A stretch of 64,000 nt of DNA, from assembly GCF_002770725.1 (NCBI RefSeq), contig NZ_NQVN01000012.1:1-64000 (forward strand), in the 5' to 3' direction. The notes below the pieces were generated by a model that had not been told where the DNA came from, searched no databases, and saw only the letters and a program-made list of their open reading frames with translations. Below are positions 28,600 to 37,590 of the stretch, in pieces. The first letter of the stretch is position 1, and every line of letters begins with the position of its first letter. Made by a program: the position numbers and the translations under genes. This DNA is from Pleomorphomonas carboxyditropha. GTDB lineage: Bacteria > Pseudomonadota > Alphaproteobacteria > Rhizobiales > Pleomorphomonadaceae.

Positions 28600-29450
28600 G
28601 GGTACTCCTCCTTGGTTTTGGCGCCTGCGTTGGTGTCGAACGTTGTCGGCAGGGCCGAGAAAAGACGACAAACGACTTCGGCATGAAGTATGGACTTTCC
28701 CTCCAGGTCCTTTCTTTTTTTCTTTAGCGTCTATATCGAATCCTCCACACTTAAGAAGATTACAATTGCATCAACTTCAATTTCCACTCAAATTTATTTA
28801 TAAAATGGCAAGATAATACTTTATTTATACTACAAATCATTTCGACAATAAAAAGCCACTTCGCACCGGCTGCCGGGCGATCGTTCAAGCTCTGGTTTCG
28901 CTTTGGCGGCGAAGCGAAGCTCGGGGAGACGATCTGTCCCTATGCGGTCCGCTCAGGCGCCGATCGGCTATCTCCGGCCGATTACGCGGGCACCGGACAT
29001 GTAGCCTCCCTTGTTACGGACGCGAGGCGCGCAAGCGCACCGTTTCCCCGTTCAAGCCGCGGCCGCGTCTCTTCTCCCTCGATGCCGCATACCATGCGTT
29101 TTGTTATTGTTACCACAATTATTGATAACATCTACCATGCCAGTGTCAAGCGCGCGCGCCGATGCTTCGGAGCATCGCATGGGATTCCTCTAAATGATTT
29201 GTTGGAAAAATATTTATATAACAGATATATACAAGCGTCCTATGGGATATAGAAGTTGCATGCGCTTGCTGCAAAAAAGTGGCGATTGCGACATTGTCAC
29301 ATATGGTTGTGATTTATAGCGAGGAATTGTGAGAGAAAACCAAATCGATTATGTTCCGCATCATGGAAAGTGATGCAAAACGTAACTGGAGCATGTCCTG
29401 CTTTTTTCGGAATCGGGGGGATTCCTTCGCTTTGCAGACCATGATTCAGG
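28600..29450. other. Long A/T-rich regulatory or decayed region
   Basis: No credible gene in about 850 bases. It must hold the promoter of the sugar operon (minus strand), probably in the A/T-rich part 28720-28850. Other visible structure: TGTTAT/ATAACA arms at 29102-29130, a tight hairpin CGATGCT/AGCATCG with TCGG loop at 29160-29177, and TTGCA/TGCAA arms at 29256-29274. Base composition is far more A/T-rich than the genes. The right end abuts a transposase remnant, so part of this may be a decayed insertion. Confidence 0.4.
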
Positions 29451-29561
29451 ATGCGGTCTGTTCTCTCGAATGATTTGCGTGAGCGCGTTGTCGCAGCGGT
29501 GGCCGGTGGCGCGACGTGCCGGTCGGTGGCCGCCCGGTTCGCCCCCGATCATCGCCCTTAG
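29451..29561 (+). pseudogene. IS630-family transposase N-terminal remnant
   Basis: The 36-codon frame reads SNDLRERVVAAVAGGATCRS followed by VAARF, the helix-turn-helix N-terminus of IS630-type transposases (typically SxDLRERVV...GxS.R..A..F). Homology stops at about base 29540 and the frame ends at a TAG that overlaps the stop of the convergent ABC ATPase gene. The rest of the transposase is absent. The insertion or deletion breakpoint therefore lies right at the end of the pectin-type operon. Recognised by motif only. Confidence 0.65.
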
Positions 29562-30637
29562 GCGAGCCGCAGCCCCGCGTCGTCGAACAGGTGCAGGTCG
29601 GCCGGAGCGAACGCGAGGCGCACGCTTTCGCCGGCCCGCAGGGCATGCTGGCCGGCGAGCACCGCCTGCAGGCGTTCACCGCCGCCCGTCCGGCCGTGGA
29701 TGACCGTCTCGGAGCCCAGGGCCTCGACCAGCGTCACCTCCACCGGCACGCCGTCGCCGCCGTCGCCGGCCAGCGAGATATGCTGCGGACGCAGCCCGAC
29801 GCTGACGGCCTGGCCCGGCGCGACGCCGGCGGCCGGCCGCGGCACCGCCACGCTCAGCCCCATCAGCGACACCGACGTCGCCGTATCGCCGGCCTCGACC
29901 ACCGTTCCCTTGACGAAATTCATGCTCGGCGCGCCGATGAAGCCGGCGACGAAGCGATTGGCCGGGCGGTTATAAAGATCGAGCGGCGTGCCCACCTGCT
30001 CGACACGGCCCTTGCGCAACACGACGATGCGGCTCGCCAGCGTCATCGCCTCGATCTGGTCGTGCGTCACGTAGATCATGGTGGTCCGGAGACGGTCGTG
30101 CAGGGCCGACAGCTCGGCGCGCATGGAGATGCGCAGTTCGGCGTCGAGGTTGCTGAGCGGCTCGTCGAGCAGGAAGGCGGTGGGATTGCGCACGATGGCG
30201 CGGCCGATGGCGACGCGCTGGCGCTGGCCGCCGGACAACTGGCCGGGACGCCGTTCGAGATAGTCGCCGATCTCCAGCATGCGCGCCGCCTCGGCGATCC
30301 GCTTGTCGATCTCGGCGCGCGGCATGCGGGCGTTTTCGAGGCCGAAGGCGAGGTTCTGCCTGACGCTCATGTGCGGATAGAGCGCGTAGGACTGGAACAC
30401 CATGGCAAGGCCCCGATCGGCCGCCGGCACCGTGTTGACCAGCTTGCCGTCGATGTGGATCTCGCCGCTGGTCGGCCGGTCGAGCCCGGCGATCTGGCGC
30501 AGCAGCGTCGACTTGCCGCAGCCGGACGGGCCGACGAACACGACGAACTCGCCGTCGCGGATATCGAGGTCGATGTCGTGCAGCACGCCGAGAGCGCCGA
30601 AGGACTTGCAGACTTTTTCGAGCGTGATCCGGCTCAT
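29558..30637 (-). CDS. UgpC/MsmK-type ABC transporter ATP-binding protein
   Basis: ATPase of the carbohydrate CUT1 importer encoded just upstream. 359 residues: Walker A GPSGCGKSTLLRQIAG, Q-loop FQSYALYPHM, signature LSGGQRQRVAIGRA, Walker B AFLLDEPLSNLD, switch His in YVTHDQ, then a C-terminal TOBE/MalK-like regulatory domain (about 240-359, with VGLRPQHISL). Last gene of the seven-gene operon that begins at 38673. Its end abuts an IS630 fragment. Confidence 0.92.
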   Translation of the reverse strand: MSRITLEKVCKSFGALGVLHDIDLDIRDGEFVVFVGPSGCGKSTLLRQIAGLDRPTSGEIHIDGKLVNTVPAADRGLAMVFQSYALYPHMSVRQNLAFGLENARMPRAEIDKRIAEAARMLEIGDYLERRPGQLSGGQRQRVAIGRAIVRNPTAFLLDEPLSNLDAELRISMRAELSALHDRLRTTMIYVTHDQIEAMTLASRIVVLRKGRVEQVGTPLDLYNRPANRFVAGFIGAPSMNFVKGTVVEAGDTATSVSLMGLSVAVPRPAAGVAPGQAVSVGLRPQHISLAGDGGDGVPVEVTLVEALGSETVIHGRTGGGERLQAVLAGQHALRAGESVRLAFAPADLHLFDDAGLRLA

Positions 30638-30650
30638 TTGGCGTGTTTCC

Positions 30651-31703
30651 TCATTTCAGTCCGGATGTGGCGATGCCGCGCGCGATGAACCTTTGCAGGA
30701 AGACGAAGACCAGCACCACCGGGATCATGGTGACCACCGTCATCGCCAGGATGTAGTGCCACTGGACGTTGAGCTGGCCGGCGTAGACGTTGAGGCCGAC
30801 CTGCAGCGTGTAGAGCTGCGATTGACTGAGCACGATCAGCGGCCACAGGAAATCGTTCCAGCGCCAGACCACCGAGAAGATCGCCAGCACCGCCAGCGCC
30901 GGGGTGGCCAGCGGCAGCACGATGCGCCAGTAGATCTGCCATTCCGACGCCTTGTCCATGCGCGCCGCGTCGATCAGCTCGTCGGGGATGGTCAGCATGT
31001 ACTGGCGCAGCAGGAACACGCCGGTCGGCGTCGCCACCGTCGGCCAGATCACGCCCCACAGCGAGTTGAACAGGCCGAGCGCCGAGATCATCGAATAGAG
31101 CGGCACCATGATCACGCCGAGCGGCACCATCAGCGTGCCGACGATGACGATCAGGATCAGCGACTGGCCGCGGAACTTGTATTTGGCGAGCGCGAAGGCG
31201 GCCATCGAGTTGATGAGCAGGGTGACGGCGGTGGCCATCACCGTCACGAACACCGAGTTCCACAGATAGCGCAGGAAGTCGAAATGCACGAAGGGCTCGG
31301 TATAGTTGGAGGTGGCGAAGGACACCTTCTCCACCGGCTGGCGGTCGGCGATGTTGACCTTGACGATGGTCTCCGGCGCCCTGGGGTCGACCATCTGGGC
31401 GACGATGCCGATGCGGCGCACCTCGGCGAGGACGACGGTCCGCCCGTCCGCCTGCCGGACCTCATAGAGGGGCAGCGGGCGGTCGTAGCCGGCGACGATC
31501 GCCTCCTCGATCACGTAAGGCATCAGCGTCGGCGGGAAGGCGGCGAGCGCCGCCGGCGTCTTGAAGGACGACAGGACCAGCCAGACCGCCGGGCCGAACA
31601 TCACCAGGAGGCCGCCGATCAGCCAGACCCAGGTGACGACGTCGGTCCAGTGCCAGCGGTCGCCGCCGCGCCGGCGGGTGAGGAAACGGAGAACATTGCC
31701 CAT
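30651..31703 (-). CDS. CUT1 carbohydrate ABC transporter permease (MalG type)
   Basis: Inner-membrane permease, 350 residues, six predicted helices. EAA loop ELIDAARMDKASEWQIYWRI near residue 240 contacts the ATPase. An unusually long periplasmic insert (about residues 60-130, containing Arg/Glu-rich strands) separates helix 1 from helix 2, a feature of some oligosaccharide CUT1 permeases. ATG 31703 shares one base with the preceding permease stop (TGATG) and has GGGAGAG upstream; a GTG one codon earlier is also possible. Confidence 0.88.
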   Translation of the reverse strand: MGNVLRFLTRRRGGDRWHWTDVVTWVWLIGGLLVMFGPAVWLVLSSFKTPAALAAFPPTLMPYVIEEAIVAGYDRPLPLYEVRQADGRTVVLAEVRRIGIVAQMVDPRAPETIVKVNIADRQPVEKVSFATSNYTEPFVHFDFLRYLWNSVFVTVMATAVTLLINSMAAFALAKYKFRGQSLILIVIVGTLMVPLGVIMVPLYSMISALGLFNSLWGVIWPTVATPTGVFLLRQYMLTIPDELIDAARMDKASEWQIYWRIVLPLATPALAVLAIFSVVWRWNDFLWPLIVLSQSQLYTLQVGLNVYAGQLNVQWHYILAMTVVTMIPVVLVFVFLQRFIARGIATSGLK

Positions 31704-32740
31704 CACCGCTCTCCCTTCTTCTCGTTGCGGCGGGAGGCCGCCATCTGCACCAGCGTCAGCACCACCAGCACGGCGCCCATCAGGATCGAGGCGGCGGCGG
31801 CGAGGCCAGGATCGCGCAGGTCGGAGGCGAAGCCCTTCTCGTAGATATATTGCGTGAGATACATGGTGCTGGTGCCGGGGCCGCCGCCGGTCAGCACATA
31901 GGCCTCGTCGAACACCTGCACCGAGCGGATCAGCCCGAGCACCAGCACCACCAGGAGATTGGGCATCAAGAGCGGCAGGGTGATGCGGAAGAACACCCGC
32001 GTCCGCCGCGTGCCGTCCATCTCGGCGGCCTCGTAGAGTTCCTTGGGAATGGCCTGCAGGCCGGCCAGCAGGATCAGGGCGAAGAAGCCGACGCGCGCCC
32101 AGATGGTCACGCCGACGGCGGCGGCGAAGGCGGCGTTGCGGTCGGTCAGCCAGCTATAGGGCTCGAAGCCGAACAGCTCGTAGAGCACCAGGTTGAGCAG
32201 GCCCTGGCGCTGCAGGATCCAGCGCCAGATCAGCCCGACGACCACCGGCGACAGCAGCACCGGGAAGAAGAAGACGGCGCGCCAGAAGCTGCGGCCGGCG
32301 ATCTCGCGGTTGAGCACCAGGGCGGTGACCAGCGCCACCAGGATCATCAGCGCCACCTGGACCACGACGAACAGCGCGGTGTTGCGCGTCGACACCCAGA
32401 AGCCGTCCTCCACGCAGGTGCTCGGATCGAGATAGCTGCGGCAGTCGAAGATGTCGCGATACTGCGCCGCCCCGACGTAGAAGCGCTGGTCGAGGAAGAT
32501 CTCCGTGCCGCCGGTCACCGAATAGACGAAGTTGATGACGAAGGGCACCAGCACGAAGATGGCGAACACCGCCATGTTCGGCAGCAGGAAGAAGGAGGCC
32601 ATGCCGGTGAGGCCGGCGAGCCGCTGCCAAGCGCGCAGCGGCACGTCGATCACCTGCATGACGGCCTTGACCGGGATCAGCAGCAGGCCGTCGGACCGGC
32701 GCGCCGGCCGGGCTTCTTGGCCCTCGTGTCGGTTGCTCAT
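31703..32740 (-). CDS. CUT1 carbohydrate ABC transporter permease (MalF type)
   Basis: Partner permease of the same importer. 345 residues; a hydrophilic N-terminal tail of about 35 residues and then six helices. EAA loop ELYEAAEMDGTRRTRVFFRI is clear near residue 235. A periplasmic loop with two Cys (IFDCRSYLDPSTCVEDGFW, about residues 95-115) follows helix 1. The start ATG 32740 has a GGCGGA-like site. Follows the binding-protein gene after a 143-base gap carrying a stem-loop. Confidence 0.88.
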   Translation of the reverse strand: MSNRHEGQEARPARRSDGLLLIPVKAVMQVIDVPLRAWQRLAGLTGMASFFLLPNMAVFAIFVLVPFVINFVYSVTGGTEIFLDQRFYVGAAQYRDIFDCRSYLDPSTCVEDGFWVSTRNTALFVVVQVALMILVALVTALVLNREIAGRSFWRAVFFFPVLLSPVVVGLIWRWILQRQGLLNLVLYELFGFEPYSWLTDRNAAFAAAVGVTIWARVGFFALILLAGLQAIPKELYEAAEMDGTRRTRVFFRITLPLLMPNLLVVLVLGLIRSVQVFDEAYVLTGGGPGTSTMYLTQYIYEKGFASDLRDPGLAAAASILMGAVLVVLTLVQMAASRRNEKKGER

Positions 32741-32836
32741 GGTGTGTCCGCCCGGAAGGTGCTGCGGGGAAGCCGGCGGGAGGAACCGCCACCAAGGCCG
32801 GAAGGCCGGGGCCGTTCATCCGCCGGTTGGCAAGCG

Positions 32837-32865
32837 GGTGGTCCGGTTGTCGCGGCCGGACCACC
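32837..32865 (-). terminator. Intercistronic stem-loop after the CUT1 binding-protein gene
   Basis: Perfect ten-base arms GGTGGTCCGG/CCGGACCACC with a nine-base loop, 19 bases past the binding-protein stop; no T run. Same layout as the stem at 27597-27627. Confidence 0.55.
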
Positions 32866-32883
32866 GGCCTTTAGCTCTCGTGG

Positions 32884-34140
32884 CTACTGGGCCTCGGCGA
32901 CCTTGGCGGCGACATCGGAATCGATGCGCGCAAAGGCGTCCTCGAGGCTGATCTCGCCGGCGACCGCCTGGCTCACCCGCGTCACCAGCGCGCCGTAGAG
33001 GGTGTCCGACCACTTCCAGCCCGGCAGCTTGAGGGCCTCCGGCGAGGTGGTCGTGGTGGCGGCGACGAAGGCGTCGAGCGCCGCCTTGACCTGCGGGTCG
33101 TCGGTCTTGAAGTCGAGGCCGCCGGCGATCACTTCCTTGTTGGCCGGCAGGAACAGCGTGCGCTCGGCGAATTCCTTGGCCACCGGGGTCGAGGCGAGAT
33201 AGTCCATCACCTTGGCCACCTCCTCGGGGTTCTTGGTGGCCTTGATGGCGACGAGGCCGGCGCCGCCCGGCATGCCGGTGCAGGCGGCCGGACCGCAGGG
33301 ATTGCCGGTCGCCACCCAGTCGAAGGCGTTGCCGATCTTGGCGGCGAAGTTCGGAACCTGCCAGGATCCCGAATAATAATAGACCAGCTGGCCGTTGATG
33401 AAGTCCTCGGCGGCGGCGCGATAGGTGGTGCCGGCGGCCGACACGTAGACGTCCTTCGATGCGGTGCCGTCGTTGTTCCAGGCCACGAAGTCGGTGATGA
33501 AGGCCTTGGTTCCCGCGTCGACCGGCGCCGGCTTGCCGTCGGCGCCGATATAGTTGCCGCCGTAGGACAGCGCCGGCCCGGTCAGGCGATGGCCCGAACG
33601 GTCGAGGGCGATGGCATAGGGAACCTTCTGGTTGTCGGCCACCTTCCTGGCCGCCGCCGCCCAGTCGCTCCAGGTCGCCTTGGCGTCCGGCAGCGGCACG
33701 CCGGCCTGCTCGAACAGCGTCTGGTTGGCGAAGCCGCCGGTCAGGGTGATCTGCGTCATGAAGCCGGTGATGGCCTGCGAGCCGTCCGGCCGCATCCAGT
33801 CCGCCTGGTCGCCATAATTCCTGACCCAGAAATCGGCGTCCTTGAGATAGGGCGTCATGTCGAGCCAGTATTGCGACAGCGCCTTCAGCGCCGTGACGCG
33901 GGCGATGTCCGGGCCGTTGCCGGCGGCGAGCTGCACCGGCAGTTGATCCTTGATGGTGCCGTAGGCCACGTCGTCGATGGTGACGCGGATGTCGGGATTG
34001 TCCTTCATGAAGCGGTCGATCAGGTCGTGGAACACCTGGCCTTCCACGCCGTCGGAATACCACATGATCCGGACGTCGCCGGCCCAGGCGGTGGACGACA
34101 GCAGCCCCATGGCCGCCGCGGCAAGTATGACTTTCCTCAT
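32884..34140 (-). CDS. CUT1 carbohydrate ABC transporter substrate-binding protein
   Basis: Periplasmic sugar/oligosaccharide-binding protein, 418 residues, family SBP_bac_1. Signal peptide MRKVILAAAAMGLLSSTAWA with cleavage before GDVRIMW. Family features: VEGQVFHDLIDRFMKDNPDI near the N-terminus and PCGPAACTGMPGGAGLVAIK later, a Cys pair perhaps forming a disulfide. ATG 34140 has GGAGGAGAG upstream; the longer frame to 34326 adds unlikely Pro/Arg-rich residues. Given KduI and GH105 in the same operon, unsaturated galacturonate or rhamnogalacturonate oligomers are the likely ligands (inference). Confidence 0.88.
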   Translation of the reverse strand: MRKVILAAAAMGLLSSTAWAGDVRIMWYSDGVEGQVFHDLIDRFMKDNPDIRVTIDDVAYGTIKDQLPVQLAAGNGPDIARVTALKALSQYWLDMTPYLKDADFWVRNYGDQADWMRPDGSQAITGFMTQITLTGGFANQTLFEQAGVPLPDAKATWSDWAAAARKVADNQKVPYAIALDRSGHRLTGPALSYGGNYIGADGKPAPVDAGTKAFITDFVAWNNDGTASKDVYVSAAGTTYRAAAEDFINGQLVYYYSGSWQVPNFAAKIGNAFDWVATGNPCGPAACTGMPGGAGLVAIKATKNPEEVAKVMDYLASTPVAKEFAERTLFLPANKEVIAGGLDFKTDDPQVKAALDAFVAATTTTSPEALKLPGWKWSDTLYGALVTRVSQAVAGEISLEDAFARIDSDVAAKVAEAQ

Positions 34141-34216
34141 GGTCTCTCCTCCCCTTGGATATGGACGGGTCTCCATGCCGTCCATCGGCGGTTCCGGCCG
34201 GACCCGCCTTTTGCTT

Positions 34217-36745
34217 TCAGCTTGTCCGAGCCAGCGGCCCCGACGGCAGGCGCGTGGCCTCGCCGGCCACGGTCCAGGCGGCGGGATCGATGGAGCGGCC
34301 CTCCGCCTCGACGCGGCCGTCGGCATGCATCCGCACGCGGCCGTATTCCGGATCGGTGATCGAGAGCGTGCCGCCGGCCTCCTCCACCAGCGTCAGTCCG
34401 GCGAAAGTCCGGGCGAATGCGTCCGGCGAAGCGTGACGCGACGCCTCGCCGAGCCGCACGATCCACACCGCCTGGCGGCCGGGCAGCCGCAACTCGTTGC
34501 CGGCCGTCGGCCCCTCCTCCACCGGTTCGAAGGGCGCGTGCCCCTTCAGGAGAACGAGGCCGTCGCCGCAGGCGGCGAGCGCCACGTCGCCCGTCACCTC
34601 CGAGCGGTCGAAGGCGAGGCGCGGGAACCAGCAATGGGTGAAGCCGGGCTGTTCGTCGGCGCAACTGAAGATCATCACGGCCAGGCCGCGATAGTGATGC
34701 AGGCGGGGCAGAGCGCCGGAGCCGCCCCAGTAGGACGGGCGGCCGTAGCCGCTGTGGATCACTTCGCCCGGGTGGTTGATCCAGATCTGCGCATCGGGAT
34801 CGGCGCCGAGCCTGAGGTGCAGCACCGTTTCCTGATAGCCCCACTCGCCCCAGCGATAATGGGCGGCGCTGCCGGCGGCGAAGGCGGCCGTCTTGTAGTG
34901 GTAGAGCTTGGCCATGCGGTTCTGGCCTTGCGCGAACACCCATTCCTGGGCGCCCTCGCCGGTGAAATCGGCGACGGCGGCAAGGTCGGGCAAGTCGAGG
35001 CCGTGATCGCGCAGGCAGAGCGCCAGTTGCGGCAGTGCATGCACGCGGCGGCCGTAATGGCCCCTGCCCCACAGCAGGCGGGCGACGCCCGACAGCTCCA
35101 GCGACGACGACGCCCGCAGCGTGTGCTCGTAGGAACGCCCCTGGGCGCCGGTCAGCACGCCGTGATGGGCCGAGCGGGCGATGATGGTGACGAGGCGGAC
35201 GATCGCCTTGCCGGCCCGGCGGCGCACGTCGGCGTCGGGCGCCAGCGCAAAGAGCGCGGTGAGGCCCTTGAGGTCGATCGGGAAATAGGGGGCCGAATTG
35301 AACTCGGCCATCTCCCATTCCTCGAAATGATCGAGCCAGGCCCGCACCCGGCCAAGGCCCACCGCGCCCTGCTGCCGCCCGGGACGGCCCGAGCGGACGA
35401 AGCGGTCGTCCGGCAAGAGAGCGCCGGCCAGATAGGCGGCGGTGTGGAACAGCAGAGCGTGGTTTTCCGAGAAATACCACTGCACGTCGTTGCCCGGCTC
35501 GTCCATCCAGTAGCGATAGGCGAGGATGGCCCGGTCGACCCGCGCCCGGACCTCTGGCGCCATGTCCTTTCCATAGGCGATCCGGCTCCACAGAAGCGGC
35601 ACCAGCGCGAAGTCGGCGCAGTCGTGACAGTCCTCGATGGTCGGCAGGAAGGACAGGATCATGGCGTCGGTATCAGTGCCCGGCCGTCCCGAGGCGAGGC
35701 GCGCCAGCGCGGTCACCGTGTCGGCCTCGCCGTGCAGGGAAACTTCGTCGAGCGCCTCGGCGATGCGCGCCTGAAGCCCGGCCGGCGCCGCCCCCTGGCG
35801 GGCCGTGTGGCAGATCTCGACGCCGAACACCCGCGTGGCCGTGAAGGCGCCGGCGCTGAGCGCGACGTGGAAATGCCGGAAATCGGCCGGCAGCGCTTCG
35901 GCCCCGGCGAGCACCAGGCGGCCGGCGCCGGCCTCGAGCCGGGTGCGAAGACGCGGCTTTTCCTCGCGCGACATGAAATCGCCTTCGATGACGATCGCCG
36001 CGTCCGCCGCAAACGACAGCGGCTTGGGGGTGATGAGCGCGATCTCCTCGTTCTTGTAGACCGGCCGCTCGAAATGCATGCCGTCGAGCGCCGCTTCCAG
36101 CTCGGCCGCCGCGCCGGCCGTCACCGGCAGGGGCAGCGCCTGCTCGGCGGCCGGGCCGGCGACATAGTCGAGCTCGAAGAAATAGCGGGCGTCGCGTTCG
36201 GCCAGGTCGTCGAACCAGATGGCGATGTCGTTGAACCCGGCCTTCAGGGCGACCGGGAAGTCCTTCTTGACCTCGAGGTTGCGGACATAGTCGGCCATGA
36301 AGCCCGCTTCCGCGCCGTTGACGTGGAGAATGGCCCCGCCGCAGGTGCCGAGGCGCAGCAGCGCGTCGCCGGCGGCCTCCGCCACGATCACCGTGCGCGC
36401 CCAGGTGCCGATCACCGTCGGCCGGAACCAGAAGCCGGAGAGATCGACGCGCGGCGAGCCGAAGGGCAGCCAGAAGCGGTCGAGCGCGAAATCGGCCGTG
36501 ACCGCCGGCCGCCGCGCCCGCCGCTCGAGGCCGAAGGCGGTGCGGCAGGGATATTCGTGCGGAATGAAATTCTTATGCTTGGTCAGGAAGAAGAACGGAT
36601 CCATCTCGCCGTGCATCGGCTGATCCGGCACGTCGTAGCGCGCCTCCTGCGTGGCGCCGAGCTGCCAGTAGGTGATCGGCGCGCCTGCTGGCAGCGGGCG
36701 GCGAAGGTGATCGACATCGGACGGGGACGACACGACTGCGCTCAT
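34217..36745 (-). CDS. Large uncharacterised protein, possible alpha-toroid carbohydrate-active enzyme
   Basis: 842 residues, no signal peptide, no membrane helix. I do not recognise the family. The N-terminal third (about 100-300) looks beta-rich with a jelly-roll-like stretch (FWFRPTVIGTWARTVIVAEA, then LHVNGAEAGFMADYVRNLEV). The central part (about 390-600) is helical and has NDVQWYFSENHALLFHTAAY, resembling the (alpha/alpha) toroid of heparinase or lyase-like enzymes. The last third is again beta-rich, with HYKTAAFAAGSAAHYRWGEW and PGEVIHSGYGRPSYWGGSG. This three-part layout recalls polysaccharide lyases of the PL8/PL12/PL21 kind, but none of their full motifs was confirmed. ATGA overlap with kduI shows it is co-translated with pectin catabolism. 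Confidence 0.7.
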   Translation of the reverse strand: MSAVVSSPSDVDHLRRPLPAGAPITYWQLGATQEARYDVPDQPMHGEMDPFFFLTKHKNFIPHEYPCRTAFGLERRARRPAVTADFALDRFWLPFGSPRVDLSGFWFRPTVIGTWARTVIVAEAAGDALLRLGTCGGAILHVNGAEAGFMADYVRNLEVKKDFPVALKAGFNDIAIWFDDLAERDARYFFELDYVAGPAAEQALPLPVTAGAAAELEAALDGMHFERPVYKNEEIALITPKPLSFAADAAIVIEGDFMSREEKPRLRTRLEAGAGRLVLAGAEALPADFRHFHVALSAGAFTATRVFGVEICHTARQGAAPAGLQARIAEALDEVSLHGEADTVTALARLASGRPGTDTDAMILSFLPTIEDCHDCADFALVPLLWSRIAYGKDMAPEVRARVDRAILAYRYWMDEPGNDVQWYFSENHALLFHTAAYLAGALLPDDRFVRSGRPGRQQGAVGLGRVRAWLDHFEEWEMAEFNSAPYFPIDLKGLTALFALAPDADVRRRAGKAIVRLVTIIARSAHHGVLTGAQGRSYEHTLRASSSLELSGVARLLWGRGHYGRRVHALPQLALCLRDHGLDLPDLAAVADFTGEGAQEWVFAQGQNRMAKLYHYKTAAFAAGSAAHYRWGEWGYQETVLHLRLGADPDAQIWINHPGEVIHSGYGRPSYWGGSGALPRLHHYRGLAVMIFSCADEQPGFTHCWFPRLAFDRSEVTGDVALAACGDGLVLLKGHAPFEPVEEGPTAGNELRLPGRQAVWIVRLGEASRHASPDAFARTFAGLTLVEEAGGTLSITDPEYGRVRMHADGRVEAEGRSIDPAAWTVAGEATRLPSGPLARTS

Positions 36746-37578
36746 TTGAGATCCGCCACGGCAACGGGGTTGACGTCGGTATAGGCCTGATTTTCGCCGG
36801 TCATGCCCCAGACGAAAGCATAGGGGCCGGTGCCGGCGCCCATGTGGATGGACCAGGCCGGCGACAGCACGACGTCGCCGCCGGCGGCGATCAGGCTGCG
36901 CGTCTCGTCCGGCCGGCCCATCAGGTGGATCACCCGGTCCTCGGGGGCGAGGTCGAAATAGCAATAGGCCTCCATGCGCCGTTCGTGCAGGTGAGGCGGC
37001 ATGGTGTTCCAGACGCTGCCGGGCGCCAGGTCGGTGATGCCCATCAGCAGCAGGCAGGAGGGGGCGACTTCCGGGTGGATGTACATCCTGAGGCGCCGCT
37101 GATTGGAGCGCGCCGTCTCGCCGAGGTCGACCGGCTTGGCCTCCTCGCGGCTGATCAGGCGGTGCGGGATGTCGCGGCCGGCCGGCACCGAATTCATGTA
37201 GAAGCGGGCCGGCCGGGCGGCGTCGGCGCTTTCCAGCGTCACCTCGCGCGCCCCGCGCCCGACATAGAGGATGTCGCGATTGCCGAGCGCGAAGGCCGCG
37301 CCGTCCACCGTGGCGCGGCCGGGACCGCCGAGGTTGGCGATGCCCATCTCGCGGGCGGTGAAGAATAGCGGCGTGCCCACCTCGGCGCCGTCGCCGAAGG
37401 TCAGCGGCGCGCCGGTCGGCATGGCGGCCCCGACGATCATCCGGTCGATATGGGTATAGGCGAAGTCCATGTCGCCCGGCCGGAACAGGCCCTCCACCAG
37501 GAACTCCGCCCTGAGGCGCTTGGTGTCGAAGCCGGCGATGTCGGCCGGCGAGGCGCCGTAGATCACGCGCATGCTCAT
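36742..37578 (-). CDS. kduI: 5-dehydro-4-deoxy-D-glucuronate isomerase
   Basis: Cupin isomerase converting 5-keto-4-deoxyuronate (from unsaturated uronic acids) to 3-deoxy-2,5-hexodiulosonate in pectin/polygalacturonate catabolism; cytoplasmic. 278 residues, usual length. The zinc-site motif NTMPPHLHERRMEAYCYFDL gives two His and a Glu; the last His is in SPAWSIHMGAG. ATGA overlap with the following gene; 12 bases after the GH105 gene. The next enzyme, KduD, is not in the operon or window. Confidence 0.95.
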   Translation of the reverse strand: MSMRVIYGASPADIAGFDTKRLRAEFLVEGLFRPGDMDFAYTHIDRMIVGAAMPTGAPLTFGDGAEVGTPLFFTAREMGIANLGGPGRATVDGAAFALGNRDILYVGRGAREVTLESADAARPARFYMNSVPAGRDIPHRLISREEAKPVDLGETARSNQRRLRMYIHPEVAPSCLLLMGITDLAPGSVWNTMPPHLHERRMEAYCYFDLAPEDRVIHLMGRPDETRSLIAAGGDVVLSPAWSIHMGAGTGPYAFVWGMTGENQAYTDVNPVAVADLK

Positions 37579-37590
37579 CGTCTCAACTCC

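Noticed and set aside
29011-29193. 60-codon plus-strand frame in the gap before the sugar operon
   Set aside because: No ribosome site, no family features.
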